A stretch of 21,437 bases of DNA from a bacterium. Lineage in GTDB: Bacteria > JAMCPX01. The stretch spans positions 1-21,437 of the forward strand of contig DAHXOM010000204.1 in NCBI GenBank assembly GCA_027364825.1, read 5' to 3'. Positions 1 through 7,131 of the stretch are shown in pieces. A model generated the notes under the pieces. The model ran no database searches. It worked only from the letters and a program-made list of their open reading frames with translations, and was not told the origin of the DNA. The position numbers and the translations under genes were made by a program. Position 1 is the first letter of the stretch; each line of letters begins with the position of its first letter.

Positions 1-2
1 CA

Positions 3-21
3 TATAATTAATACATATAAT
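3..21 (+). promoter_or_regulatory. Two TATAAT-type -10 boxes upstream of vapBC
   Basis: TATAAT occurs at 3-8 and again at 16-21, each within a repeated CATATAAT. Any -35 box would lie outside the window, so the promoter cannot be confirmed. Transcription from the second box would start almost at the ATG at 30, giving a leaderless or near-leaderless mRNA, which fits the lack of a Shine-Dalgarno site there. The short repeat could also be part of an autoregulatory operator, as is common for VapBC; this is inference. Confidence 0.3.
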
Positions 22-62
22 AATGGCATATGAGAACAACGCTTATTTTACCGGACAGATAG

Positions 63-275
63 ATGAAAGAACTTAAAAACATTACTCCGGATAAATCAAA
101 GACCGCATTGATTTCCGAAGCGCTGGAAGAATACCTTAATAAAAAACGCAGAGAAAAATTAGTGTCTCTCAAGGGAAAAATCAAGATAGAATACGACTGG
201 AAAGGCGAAGAGGAAAAAGAACTATTGAGCGTAAAAGAAGAAGTGAAGGGGTATGGTAGAAAGCGTAATCGCTGA
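63..275 (+). CDS. vapB: VapB-family antitoxin, N-terminus cut off by an amber codon
   Basis: Type II antitoxin of the ribbon-helix-helix VapB/DUF2191 type, expected to bind and neutralise the adjacent VapC and repress its own operon. Visible are the helical segment SKTALISEALEEYLNKKRRE (about residues 12-31) and a charged toxin-binding C-terminus containing a YDWK motif. The natural start appears to be the ATG at 30: codons 30-59 read MRTTLILPDR, the typical DNA-binding beta-strand of VapB, but TAG at 60-62 interrupts the frame directly before this ATG. TTG (Leu) or CAG (Gln) would each be one base away. The ATG at 63 has no good Shine-Dalgarno site, so the downstream part may be made only by reinitiation or readthrough, or the gene may be decaying. 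The last 23 nt overlap vapC. Confidence 0.75.
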   Translation: MKELKNITPDKSKTALISEALEEYLNKKRREKLVSLKGKIKIEYDWKGEEEKELLSVKEEVKGYGRKRNR

Positions 276-633
276 CACATGTGTCTGGATTGCATATTTC
301 AGGGGAGAGCCGGCTTTATCCGGAAAACTTGAGACCTTGATAAAAAAGGATGCCGTATGTATTTGTGGAATTGTTTTATACGAGTTGTTTCAAGGGTTAA
401 AGAATGAGAATGAAAAGACAGCGATAGAGGATGCCTTAAAAGGACTCCGCTATCTTGAAATGCACGAGGATACATGGAAGGCTGCAGGCATATTGGCAAA
501 GGAATTGAAGAAAACCGGTATCACCCTGCCGCCATCGGATATTTTTCTCGCCCAGATTTCAATAGAAAACAACTGCAAAATATTCACAATAGATAGTCAT
601 TTTAAGAAAATCCCGAAGATAAATCTCCTATAA
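253..633 (+). CDS. vapC: VapC-family PIN-domain toxin ribonuclease
   Basis: A 126-residue single PIN domain, the usual size of VapC toxins, which are Mg-dependent endoribonucleases that cleave tRNA or rRNA when not bound by VapB. The acidic site is complete: Asp8 in ADTCVWIAYFRG, Glu44 in VLYELFQG, Asp96 in PPSD and Asp114 in TIDSHF. The start ATG is preceded by AAGGGG and overlaps the 3' end of vapB by 23 nt, the usual coupling of antitoxin and toxin. The toxin frame is intact while the antitoxin frame carries an in-frame stop, so either the split antitoxin still works or the toxin is poorly expressed or weak. Identification is firm; the RNA target cannot be read from sequence. Confidence 0.93.
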   Translation: MVESVIADTCVWIAYFRGEPALSGKLETLIKKDAVCICGIVLYELFQGLKNENEKTAIEDALKGLRYLEMHEDTWKAAGILAKELKKTGITLPPSDIFLAQISIENNCKIFTIDSHFKKIPKINLL

Positions 634-646
634 GGCAAGAGCCATC

Positions 647-675
647 TTGACACCGGAACTGTACATTCCTATCTT
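647..675 (+). promoter_or_regulatory. Sigma-70-type promoter for the DoxX-VOC cassette
   Basis: A perfect TTGACA (647-652) is followed at exactly 17 nt by TATCTT (670-675), which matches four of six -10 consensus bases. Transcription would start near 682, leaving about 40 nt of leader before the doxX ATG, with AGGAGGTGC as ribosome binding site. It lies directly after the vapC stop, so the downstream cassette can be expressed separately from vapBC. Confidence 0.55.
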
Positions 676-723
676 ATAAATCCTGGCATGTAACGAGGAT
701 AGTTAGATATTAGGAGGTGCAAC

Positions 724-1137
724 ATGGCAACCGCAATTGAATCTGCTCCTATTTCCAGAAAGGAGCTTTGGGTCGGGCGTATCATCAGCGCACTTGTTGT
801 TCTCTTTATGCTTTTCGACAGTATCACCAAGCTGATGAGAGTGGATGCTGTTATGAAAGCGACCGTTAAAGTCGGATATCCCGCAAGCGCTATTCCGATC
901 ATCGGGCTTATCCTGCTCGTCTGCACCATTGTATACGCGATCCCTGCTACCTCGATACTCGGTGCGATCCTGCTTACAGGCTACCTCGGCGGTGCTGTAG
1001 CTACCAACCTGCGTATCGGTAATCCGCTTTTAACCAATACCCTGTTCCCGGTCTATTTTGGCATACTGTTATGGGGAGGGTTGTTCCTGCGCGAACGCAG
1101 GCTCCGCTCGCTCCTTCCTTTGAGGAAAGGAGAATGA
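724..1137 (+). CDS. DoxX-like four-helix membrane protein
   Basis: A 137-residue inner-membrane protein of the DoxX/DoxX_2 family. Four hydrophobic segments are visible at roughly residues 17-38, 56-74, 76-95 and 103-122, with a charged cytoplasmic tail (RERRLRSL). DoxX-type proteins are linked to respiratory or thiol redox stress in several bacteria, but the exact activity is unsettled for most members. A strong ribosome binding site (AGGAGGTG) precedes the ATG. It is the first gene of a same-strand cassette with a YCII protein, two DHFR-fold proteins and a VOC protein, which suggests a shared detoxification or stress role; that role is inference. The family call rests on length and topology. 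Confidence 0.75.
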   Translation: MATAIESAPISRKELWVGRIISALVVLFMLFDSITKLMRVDAVMKATVKVGYPASAIPIIGLILLVCTIVYAIPATSILGAILLTGYLGGAVATNLRIGNPLLTNTLFPVYFGILLWGGLFLRERRLRSLLPLRKGE

Positions 1138-1139
1138 CA

Positions 1140-1160
1140 ATGGCGGAACATAAAAAATAA
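1140..1160 (+). other. Six-codon mini-ORF MAEHKK between doxX and the YCII gene
   Basis: An ATG at 1140 follows the good Shine-Dalgarno AAAGGAG (1127-1132) and reads six codons to TAA. The next gene has its own site, TAAGGAGGTGC. It may be the stump of a deleted cassette gene or a trivial coupling ORF. No function is claimed. Confidence 0.25.
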
Positions 1161-1178
1161 TAATTAAGGAGGTGCACA

Positions 1179-1625
1179 ATGAGATTCATGATGTTTATGA
1201 TCCCGTCCGTGTATCAGCCTGACGCACCCGCGGGTAAAAAGGCAGAAGAAGGTTTTGCTCCGTCTGCCGAAGCTGTGGCAGCGATGACGAAGTACAACGA
1301 GGAACTGGCAAAAGCCGGTGTTCTCATTTCTCTCGATGGGCTCCATCCGATGTTGAATGGCGCCCGAGTTTCGTTCCTTCATGGAAAGCCGGTAGTGATT
1401 GACGGCCTCTCTGTCAATGTGAAGGAGGTTGTCGGAGGCTATTGGATAATCGACGTAAAGTCGAAAGAAGAGGCAATCGAGTGGGCAAAGCGCTGTCCGG
1501 CATCGGACGATGACGTAATCGAGGTCCGGCAGGTACAGGAGATGTCGGAATTTCCGGCCGATGTCAGGAAAGCCGCCGAAAGCTCCACGGTACAGGCGGA
1601 GGTCGAGAAACATATGAGGCAATAA
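1179..1625 (+). CDS. YCII-related (DGPF-type) domain protein
   Basis: A 148-residue cytoplasmic protein of the YCII/DGPF family. Family signs are the N-terminal strand RFMMFMIPS, the central helix with MTKYNEELAKAGVLISLDGLHP (residues 36-57), GGYWIIDVKSKEEAIEWAKRCP (86-107) and the following EVRQV strand. These small ferredoxin-like proteins commonly sit beside ECF sigma factors or DHFR-like and PhnB-like genes; their reaction is generally unknown. The ATG is preceded by the near-consensus AAGGAGGTGC, and the stop lies 2 nt before the next ATG. In this cassette it is the second gene. The family call is firm; no substrate can be named. Confidence 0.85.
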   Translation: MRFMMFMIPSVYQPDAPAGKKAEEGFAPSAEAVAAMTKYNEELAKAGVLISLDGLHPMLNGARVSFLHGKPVVIDGLSVNVKEVVGGYWIIDVKSKEEAIEWAKRCPASDDDVIEVRQVQEMSEFPADVRKAAESSTVQAEVEKHMRQ

Positions 1626-1627
1626 AG

Positions 1628-2224
1628 ATGGGAAAAGATAACCGTATGGCTGGAAGAAATATTTTTTTGGCAATCAACGTTTCTCTCGACGGTTTTGCCG
1701 ACCATACGGTGGCAATTGCTGACGATGAGCTGCATGAGTTTTACGGCGGTCTGCTGGACAATACGGACATTGCGCTGTTCGGACGTATAACCTATCAGAT
1801 GATGGAAAGCTACTGGCCCCACGCCCACCGGGATCCAAAAGCCACAAAAAGCGTGCTTGGTTTTGCCGATAAATTCAATGAGATCCCAAAGATCGTGTTT
1901 TCCCGGACCCTTCAGAAAGCCGAGTGGAACAATACGAGATTGATAAGAGATAATATGGTGGAAGAGGTCATTCGGTTGAAACAACAGCCCGGCAAGAATA
2001 TTATGATAGGCGGGATAAGCATTTGTCAGGAATTCATGAGACGCGGCCTGATCGATGAATACCGGCTTGTGGTCCACCCGGTTATCGTAGGGAAGGGAAG
2101 GCGACTGTTCGATGATCTGAACGACAGGATCAATCTGAAACTCATAGACACCAGAACATTTCATTCAGGGGCAGTTGTGCTTCATTACATGTCTGATAAA
2201 GAAACAGGCAAAGAAGATCGATAA
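1628..2224 (+). CDS. Dihydrofolate reductase-family (RibD C-terminal-like) protein, copy 1
   Basis: A 198-residue protein with the DHFR/RibD-C fold, predicted to be an NAD(P)H-dependent reductase. Visible motifs are NVSLDGFADH near the N-terminus (17-26), LFGRITYQMMESYWP (50-64), KIVFSRTL (88-95), the glycine turn IMIGGIS (125-131) and the C-terminal GLIDEYRLVVHPVIVGKGRRLF (140-161), the usual substrate/cofactor frame of this family. Such proteins are annotated as DHFR-like but generally are not the housekeeping folate enzyme. The start at 1628 is 2 nt after the preceding stop with only a weak site; Met7 at 1646 is a possible alternative. It is paralogous to the next gene. Confidence 0.88.
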   Translation: MGKDNRMAGRNIFLAINVSLDGFADHTVAIADDELHEFYGGLLDNTDIALFGRITYQMMESYWPHAHRDPKATKSVLGFADKFNEIPKIVFSRTLQKAEWNNTRLIRDNMVEEVIRLKQQPGKNIMIGGISICQEFMRRGLIDEYRLVVHPVIVGKGRRLFDDLNDRINLKLIDTRTFHSGAVVLHYMSDKETGKEDR

Positions 2225-2226
2225 AA

Positions 2227-2811
2227 ATGAGAAAAGTATTCTTATTCATGATGGTAAGTCTTGATGGTTTCTTCGAGGGGCCGAACCATGAGCTGGATTG
2301 GCACAACGTAGACGCCGAATTCAACGAATTCGCCATAAGCCAGCTCAATGACATAGGCACCCTTTTGTTCGGCCGGGTGACGTATCAGATAATGGCAAGC
2401 TATTGGCCGACATCTGCTGGAATCAAGGACGATCCGATCGTTGCCGGGAAGATGAACTCTATGGCCAAGATCGTCTTTTCGAAGACACTCGAAAAAACAG
2501 AATGGAACAATACAAGGCTGGTTAAAAAAGGGGCTCCGGAAGAAATCTTAAAGCTGAAGCAACAGCCCGGGAAAGATATTGCGATCTTCGGCAGTTCTGA
2601 TCTGGCTGTTACCCTGATACCCCACGGCCTGATAGATGAGAATCGGATTATGGTGAACCCCGTTGTCCTGGGCAGCGGTAAGCCCCTGTTCAAAGGTATC
2701 AATGGTAAACTGAGCCTGAAACTTCTTAAAACAAAGACGTTTAAGTCAGGGAACGTTTTGCTTTACTACCAGGCCGACAAGAATGAAGAGGGGAACAACA
2801 GACCCCGTTAA
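2227..2811 (+). CDS. Dihydrofolate reductase-family (RibD C-terminal-like) protein, copy 2
   Basis: A 194-residue tandem paralogue of the preceding gene; by eye roughly half the residues match. Shared blocks include LFGRVTYQIMASYWP (47-61), KIVFSKTLEKTEWNNTRLV (81-99), LKQQPGKDI and GLIDENRIMVNPVVLGSGKPLF (134-155). The N-terminus MRKVFLFMMVSLDGFFEGPN has the family's SLDGF signature. Like copy 1 it should bind NAD(P)H and reduce an unknown small substrate. Its ATG starts 2 nt after the stop of copy 1, so the two are probably translationally coupled and might form a heterodimer; that last point is inference, based on the family's dimeric habit. Confidence 0.88.
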   Translation: MRKVFLFMMVSLDGFFEGPNHELDWHNVDAEFNEFAISQLNDIGTLLFGRVTYQIMASYWPTSAGIKDDPIVAGKMNSMAKIVFSKTLEKTEWNNTRLVKKGAPEEILKLKQQPGKDIAIFGSSDLAVTLIPHGLIDENRIMVNPVVLGSGKPLFKGINGKLSLKLLKTKTFKSGNVLLYYQADKNEEGNNRPR

Positions 2812-2830
2812 ATAAAAAGGAGGTATAGCA

Positions 2831-3325
2831 ATGCAAAAAATAACCCCGTTCTTGTGGTTCGATAAGAATGCCGAGGAGGCGGTAAACTTTTATGTCTCTG
2901 TTTTCAAGAATTCAAAGATAGAGAACGTTACCCGCTATGACGAAGAAGGAGCAAATGCCGCCGGAAGACCGAAAGGATCGGTAATGACTGTGCCGTTCCG
3001 GCTTGACGGCCATGAATTTGTGGCGCTCAATGGCGGACCGGCATTCAAATTCACCGAGGCAATATCATTTGTAATCAATTGCGAGACGCAGGAAGAGGTG
3101 GACTATTACTGGGAAAAACTTTCCGAAGGCGGTGATAAACAAGCACAGCAGTGCGGCTGGCTCAAGGACAAGTACGGTGTGTCATGGCAGATCGTACCGG
3201 CCGGACTTGGAAAGCTGCTGAGCGATCCTGTTCCTGCAAAATGCCAGAGGGTGATGAAAGCGCTGCTTCAGATGAAAAAGATTGATATAAAAGGGCTGAA
3301 ACAAGCGTATAAGGAAGGCTTATAA
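2831..3325 (+). CDS. VOC-superfamily protein (PhnB/3-demethylubiquinone methyltransferase-like)
   Basis: A 164-residue protein of the PhnB-like glyoxalase-fold (PF06983-type) family. Typical blocks are KITPFLWFDKNAEEAVNFY at the N-terminus, GSVMTVPFRLDGHEFVALNGGP (49-70), FKFTEAISFVINCETQEEVD (72-91) and CGWLKDKYGVSWQIVP (118-133). The family has paired beta-alpha-beta-beta-beta modules that often bind a metal or small electrophile; family members called 3-demethylubiquinone methyltransferase are named on weak grounds, so no catalytic role is assigned. The site AAGGAGG precedes the ATG. It closes the DoxX-YCII-DHFR-DHFR-VOC cassette. Its last Leu codon and stop (TTATAA, 3320-3325) are shared with the convergent gene on the other strand. 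Confidence 0.9.
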   Translation: MQKITPFLWFDKNAEEAVNFYVSVFKNSKIENVTRYDEEGANAAGRPKGSVMTVPFRLDGHEFVALNGGPAFKFTEAISFVINCETQEEVDYYWEKLSEGGDKQAQQCGWLKDKYGVSWQIVPAGLGKLLSDPVPAKCQRVMKALLQMKKIDIKGLKQAYKEGL

Positions 3326-3871
3326 TCCTGTAGTATGGGGAGGCATGCCGGAGGCGGTTTCTAAAGCATGTACAAGCTCATCAGTCCTCTGTGAACCGAT
3401 CAACATCCTTTTCCCGCCGACAAGCTCCAGTTGTACGCCCCGGTTGCCGCTTACATTGTATGTCCAGCCCCTGCGCCCTCTGTGTATGCCGTATCCGCCT
3501 GCGTCCCTGAAGGGTTTGTAGGTACAGGCTTCATAAGCCTTCATTGTTGTAAACGGTATACTGCGGAAAGAACGGTGAAAAGGTACAAAGCGTATAAACA
3601 ATCCATCACTCCTGACCTCTGTGATAAGCCTTGCAACAAAGAAAATTACGAAAACACCGGTTACGACAAAGATTTGAATGATGCCGATGACGGCAAGTCT
3701 GTCATCAGACATTGGTTTGTTGCCCCACGGGTGTCCTAAGACAATTTGCTGAACCATGCCATAGCCGAAGAGTCCCGTAACAAGCAGGAATAATGCAGAG
3801 GTAAAAACCCAAAGCAATGGATTTTTGAACCGCTGCTCTTCTTTGAAGAGTATATTGGTTTGTTCATTCAT
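3320..3871 (-). CDS. Two-helix membrane protein of unknown function, DUF6141-like
   Basis: A 183-residue protein that begins MNEQTNILFKEEQRFKNPLLW, with transmembrane segments at about residues 18-40 and 59-83, then a soluble domain containing VRSDGLFIRFVPFHRSFRSIP and a terminal GNRGVQLELVGGKRMLIGSQR segment that looks like a small PH-like or beta-rich fold. The layout (FxEEQxFxxPLLW, two helices, bPH-like tail) resembles DUF6141 and related bacterial PH-domain membrane proteins; the family name is a recollection with moderate certainty. No function is known. It converges on the VOC gene, sharing TTATAA, with no room for a terminator between them. Confidence 0.65.
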   Translation of the reverse strand: MNEQTNILFKEEQRFKNPLLWVFTSALFLLVTGLFGYGMVQQIVLGHPWGNKPMSDDRLAVIGIIQIFVVTGVFVIFFVARLITEVRSDGLFIRFVPFHRSFRSIPFTTMKAYEACTYKPFRDAGGYGIHRGRRGWTYNVSGNRGVQLELVGGKRMLIGSQRTDELVHALETASGMPPHTTGL

Positions 3872-4050
3872 AAGACTTTCTATAATTCTTTATACCCCTT
3901 CTGTCCATTCAAAGCGGGAACAAGAAAAGCACGGCTGCGGTTTTGCATTGTCCCGGATTGAAAAAACTGGTAACGCTGTGTACAGGGCTTATGAGATATT
4001 TTCTCCGGGTTAATCTGACCGGGAGCATACATGCAGGGAGTACGAAAACA

Positions 4051-4725
4051 ATGACACAAGTAAAAATAGATAAGATCATCCGATCAAAAAGGAAAACATT
4101 ATCCTTTGAGATTACCCGTGATGCAAAACTAATCGTGCGGGCCCCTGAGACAATCCCTCTGGATTATATTGAAAAATCGGTATCGAAGAAACAAGCATGG
4201 ATAACGGATAAACAAAAATTAGTTACCGAAATATATAGCCAGGTCCGGCCGAAAGAATTTGTTCACGGAGAGGGGTTTTTATATCTGGGGCAGGTATACG
4301 GTCTTTCTGTTGTTGATAATGGTGAACCACCTTTCAAATTTGATGGCGAATTTCATCTATCAAGGACATATCTTCCTCAAGCCAAAGAGTTGTTTATTGA
4401 TTGGTATAAGAAACAGGCATACCGGACAATCAAAGAACGGGTGGACAGGTATGCCGGCGTGTTTGGTTTCAAGTACAACAAATTCAGCATAACCCGTGCT
4501 CAGCGGCGCTGGGGGTCCTGTAGCTCCAGCAATAACCTCCATTTTTCATGGCGCCTGATTATGGCCCCTTTGAATGTTATAGACTATGTCGTCATTCATG
4601 AATTGGCGCATATTGAAGAAAAGAACCATTCAAAAAGATTTTGGAATAAAGTCAGGTTAATGTTTCCGGACTTTGAATCAAGCTTGCACTGGCTTAGGAG
4701 AAACGAACATTTGCTGGTGATTTAA
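4051..4725 (+). CDS. YgjP-like/DUF45 zinc metallopeptidase-fold protein
   Basis: A 224-residue member of the YgjP/SprT-like (DUF45, M48-related) family. The zinc site is complete: HELAH (His183-Glu184-His187), with a third ligand at His193 in EKNHSKRFW. The preceding RRWGSCSS (153-160) is a family signature, and the N-terminal strand pattern RSKRKTLSFEITRDAKLIVRAP is typical. Proteolysis has rarely been shown; many copies are linked to restriction-modification or DNA metabolism, but nothing here supports that link. The frame is open upstream to 3943, but the extension lacks family similarity, and the ATG at 4051 has CAGGGAG 10 nt upstream, so 4051 is chosen. It converges on the efflux permease gene. 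Confidence 0.88.
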   Translation: MTQVKIDKIIRSKRKTLSFEITRDAKLIVRAPETIPLDYIEKSVSKKQAWITDKQKLVTEIYSQVRPKEFVHGEGFLYLGQVYGLSVVDNGEPPFKFDGEFHLSRTYLPQAKELFIDWYKKQAYRTIKERVDRYAGVFGFKYNKFSITRAQRRWGSCSSSNNLHFSWRLIMAPLNVIDYVVIHELAHIEEKNHSKRFWNKVRLMFPDFESSLHWLRRNEHLLVI

Positions 4726-4814
4726 AAAAGTGGAGCACGTATGGATGCTGCTTTACATGCGCACAAGCAGAACCCCTTTCCTTACGATCGCAAACAGGAT
4801 AATGACCGGATCTG

Positions 4815-6395
4815 TTATTCGGATTCGATTACCGTACTGTCTTTTGCCTGTTTGCTTTTTCTGTAGATCACATTCCGTAACATAAAGGCCGGAACAATAC
4901 TGGCAAAAACGAACAACGCGGCAATCAAGAATGCATCATCGTATGCATTGATGGCTGCCCATCTTTTCATATAGTCTCCAATGAACGCAGCCTTGCTTGC
5001 GATCGCTGCATCATAAAAGCTGCTGCCTTTGTCAATGGCATAGACCTTTATTTTGTCCAATGCTGCATCCCAGAGCGGCGAATGATATGCCGCACTGCCG
5101 GCATATACGGACATGTGAAAATCTGCCCTGTTTTCTACGATAGTCCCCATCATAGCTATACTGATAGAGCTCCCAATCCTTATGATCAGGTTCAGTATAC
5201 CGGAGCCCAGGTTAACCTGCTCTGGCTCCAGAGAATTTATGGCGGAATTTGTCAGCGGTGCCATCATAAACCCTATACCGCATCCCCGCAGTATCAGATC
5301 CGCAAAGATAAATTCATAACTTGAAAAAACCGATAAATAGCGAAAATAATACAAGGAGACTGCGGTCAAAAGAGTGCCTGCTATCAAGGGTGGTTTTGAC
5401 CCTACTTTGTCGGCAATTTTCCCTGCAAAGGGCATACTGACACTTAAAGCGAGTGCCTGAGGAATTACCATCATACCGGCGGTAGTTGCGGAGTAGTTCA
5501 TAATGTTTTGAAAGAACATACTCATCAGAAAGCCGCTTCCTACCAGGGCTACGGACCTGGTTATGCCCATGATGTTTGACATCGTAAAATTATAATTTCT
5601 GAATATCGAAAGATCCATGATAGGTCTTTTGACCATAAATTCCGTTATCATGAATGACAAAAAAGAAAAATAAGAGATTATCAACAAACGCAGTATATAG
5701 TCCGACGACCATCCCTTTTCCTGCCCTTTTTGCAGGGCAATCAACAGGGTACTGACAAATAAAGAGAATGTTATAAACCCTATAAAATCGAATTTTTTAT
5801 AATATGCCAGGTTGCTTTTTGATGGCTTTAATACCGTGATAGCCCAGAATAAGGTAAGTATACCTATAGGAATATTTATATAGAATAAGGCACGCCAGCC
5901 GATATGGTCGATAATATATCCAAAAAGCGCAGGGCCTATGGCCGGAGCTACGGTAATGCCGGCGCCCCACATGCCCAGTGCAAACCCCCTTTCTTCTTTT
6001 GGAAATACTTCGGACAGCATGGTTACACCTATCGGGGTAATGGCACCCGCCCCGATTGCCTGGATCATCCTGAAGAAAATGAGCGAATCCAAACTCCATG
6101 CAAAACTGCACAGGAATGAACCGAGTACAAAGAATATTAAACCGAATAAAAATGTTTGTTTGAGCCCAATTACATTTTTAATCCATGTTGCGAGTAATAT
6201 GAATATGGCGAAGGCAAGCATGTACGCTGTTGTTATCCATTCTACCTGTTCCATGTTTACGCCGAATGCAACCATAAAATGCGGCAGGGCTATGTTCATG
6301 CCGGAGCTGTCCAGTACGCTCATGAACCCGCTTATCATAACGATGACCAGGACCCACCATTTATAATCTTTATCCCTGTTATTGTTTGTTGCCAT
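4815..6395 (-). CDS. DHA2-family (EmrB/QacA) multidrug efflux MFS permease
   Basis: A 526-residue, about 14-helix inner-membrane proton-drug antiporter. The family is recognised from helix 1 (SVLDSSGMNIALPHF), the antiporter motif C region (GITVAPAIGPALFGYI), the motif PKEERGFALGMWG, and an extra pair of helices and a large loop near the end (YHSPLWDAALDKIKVYAIDKG) as in EmrB/FarB. Such permeases usually work with an EmrA-type adaptor; an HlyD-family adaptor is encoded near 14330-15193 but far away and on its own. Start choice is uncertain: the frame extends to a TTG at 6443, but ATG at 6395 precedes the conserved MATNNNRDKDYKWW start and is preferred. Neither has a clear Shine-Dalgarno site. 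Confidence 0.93.
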   Translation of the reverse strand: MATNNNRDKDYKWWVLVIVMISGFMSVLDSSGMNIALPHFMVAFGVNMEQVEWITTAYMLAFAIFILLATWIKNVIGLKQTFLFGLIFFVLGSFLCSFAWSLDSLIFFRMIQAIGAGAITPIGVTMLSEVFPKEERGFALGMWGAGITVAPAIGPALFGYIIDHIGWRALFYINIPIGILTLFWAITVLKPSKSNLAYYKKFDFIGFITFSLFVSTLLIALQKGQEKGWSSDYILRLLIISYFSFLSFMITEFMVKRPIMDLSIFRNYNFTMSNIMGITRSVALVGSGFLMSMFFQNIMNYSATTAGMMVIPQALALSVSMPFAGKIADKVGSKPPLIAGTLLTAVSLYYFRYLSVFSSYEFIFADLILRGCGIGFMMAPLTNSAINSLEPEQVNLGSGILNLIIRIGSSISIAMMGTIVENRADFHMSVYAGSAAYHSPLWDAALDKIKVYAIDKGSSFYDAAIASKAAFIGDYMKRWAAINAYDDAFLIAALFVFASIVPAFMLRNVIYRKSKQAKDSTVIESE

Positions 6396-6537
6396 TGAAT
6401 TATATGCTGTCCATTCAAAAATATTATAATACGATACATCCAAAGGTAAATCTTTTTTTTATTACCGTACCCGGCGGAGCCTTCATCTTGCCATTCTTGT
6501 GGACTGATATCGATGTTTCCTGTATAGTTAATCAATT

Positions 6538-7131
6538 ATGAAACATTGGTTGTTATATACGTTTGCAGGGATAATCTTCCTGGTGGCAGCGTTGTTTTTT
6601 GTTTATCCGTTTATGGAAAAGATACTCTATTTGGGGGATACACCGCATCATGCAGATGCCATCATCGTGCTGAGCGGAGACTTGGAGCCGTATTTTTTGC
6701 GAACAAAAAAGGCAGTTGAACTTTATAAGAACGGGTATGCACCGTATATAATCTTCTCCGGATACGGCTCCGGGGGAGACAATGCTGAATTTTTGTCCAA
6801 GATAGCACTGCATTACAATATATCAAAGCAGGCAATCATCATAGAGCCGAATGCCAGGACTACGTACGAAAACTTTTTATTTTCAAAGCCCATTATTTTA
6901 AAGCACGGATTTAAGTCGCTCATAATCGTTACATCCCCCTACCATCAGTTGCGTGCTTATCTTGTTGCAATAAAACTGTTCAAGGGTACGGATGTAATGA
7001 TCTATAATTGTGCTTCCCATAGACCGTATGACAGCGGGGGCGGTATTAAAAACAGGATAAAGGAGTGGAGATTCGTAATGATGGAATATTTCAAGCTGTT
7101 GGGCTACTATCTGCTGGGGAGGATAGAGTAG
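6538..7131 (+). CDS. DUF218 (YdcF/SanA/ElyC-like) envelope protein
   Basis: A 197-residue protein with an N-terminal signal-anchor helix (about residues 5-24) and an extracytoplasmic DUF218 domain. Landmarks are ADAIIVLSGD (39-48), IIFSGYGSGGD (71-81), IEPNARTTYENF (102-113) and VTSPYHQLRA (131-140), the usual core of SanA/ElyC/YdcF proteins. Members are linked to envelope integrity and undecaprenyl-glycan metabolism in enterobacteria, but the reaction is not settled. It is the first gene of a five-gene overlapping operon; its TAG stop overlaps the GTG start of the amidotransferase by one base. The operon context (sugar aminotransferase, amidotransferase) suggests a role in surface glycan handling, as inference. 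Confidence 0.9.
   Translation: MKHWLLYTFAGIIFLVAALFFVYPFMEKILYLGDTPHHADAIIVLSGDLEPYFLRTKKAVELYKNGYAPYIIFSGYGSGGDNAEFLSKIALHYNISKQAIIIEPNARTTYENFLFSKPIILKHGFKSLIIVTSPYHQLRAYLVAIKLFKGTDVMIYNCASHRPYDSGGGIKNRIKEWRFVMMEYFKLLGYYLLGRIE

Noticed and set aside
1439..2164. 241-codon minus-strand ORF
   Set aside because: It is the antisense shadow of the YCII and first DHFR-like genes, whose motifs are clear on the plus strand.
3943..4050. N-terminal extension of the YgjP-like peptidase (36 extra codons)
   Set aside because: The extension has no family similarity and the ATG at 4051 has its own ribosome binding site.
4748..4770. CTGCTT/AAGCAG hairpin as terminator between convergent genes
   Set aside because: The stem is six base pairs with an 11-nt loop and no T tract on either side.
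4741..4866. 41-codon plus-strand ORF with GGAG before its ATG, between the peptidase gene and the efflux gene
   Set aside because: More than a third of it is antisense to the end of the efflux permease and the product shows no family features.
6489..6528. Promoter TTGCCA/TATAGT upstream of the DUF218 operon
   Set aside because: The spacing is 28 nt, or 19 nt using a poor TTGTGG, so it is not a convincing sigma-70 promoter, though the real one probably lies in this divergent gap.
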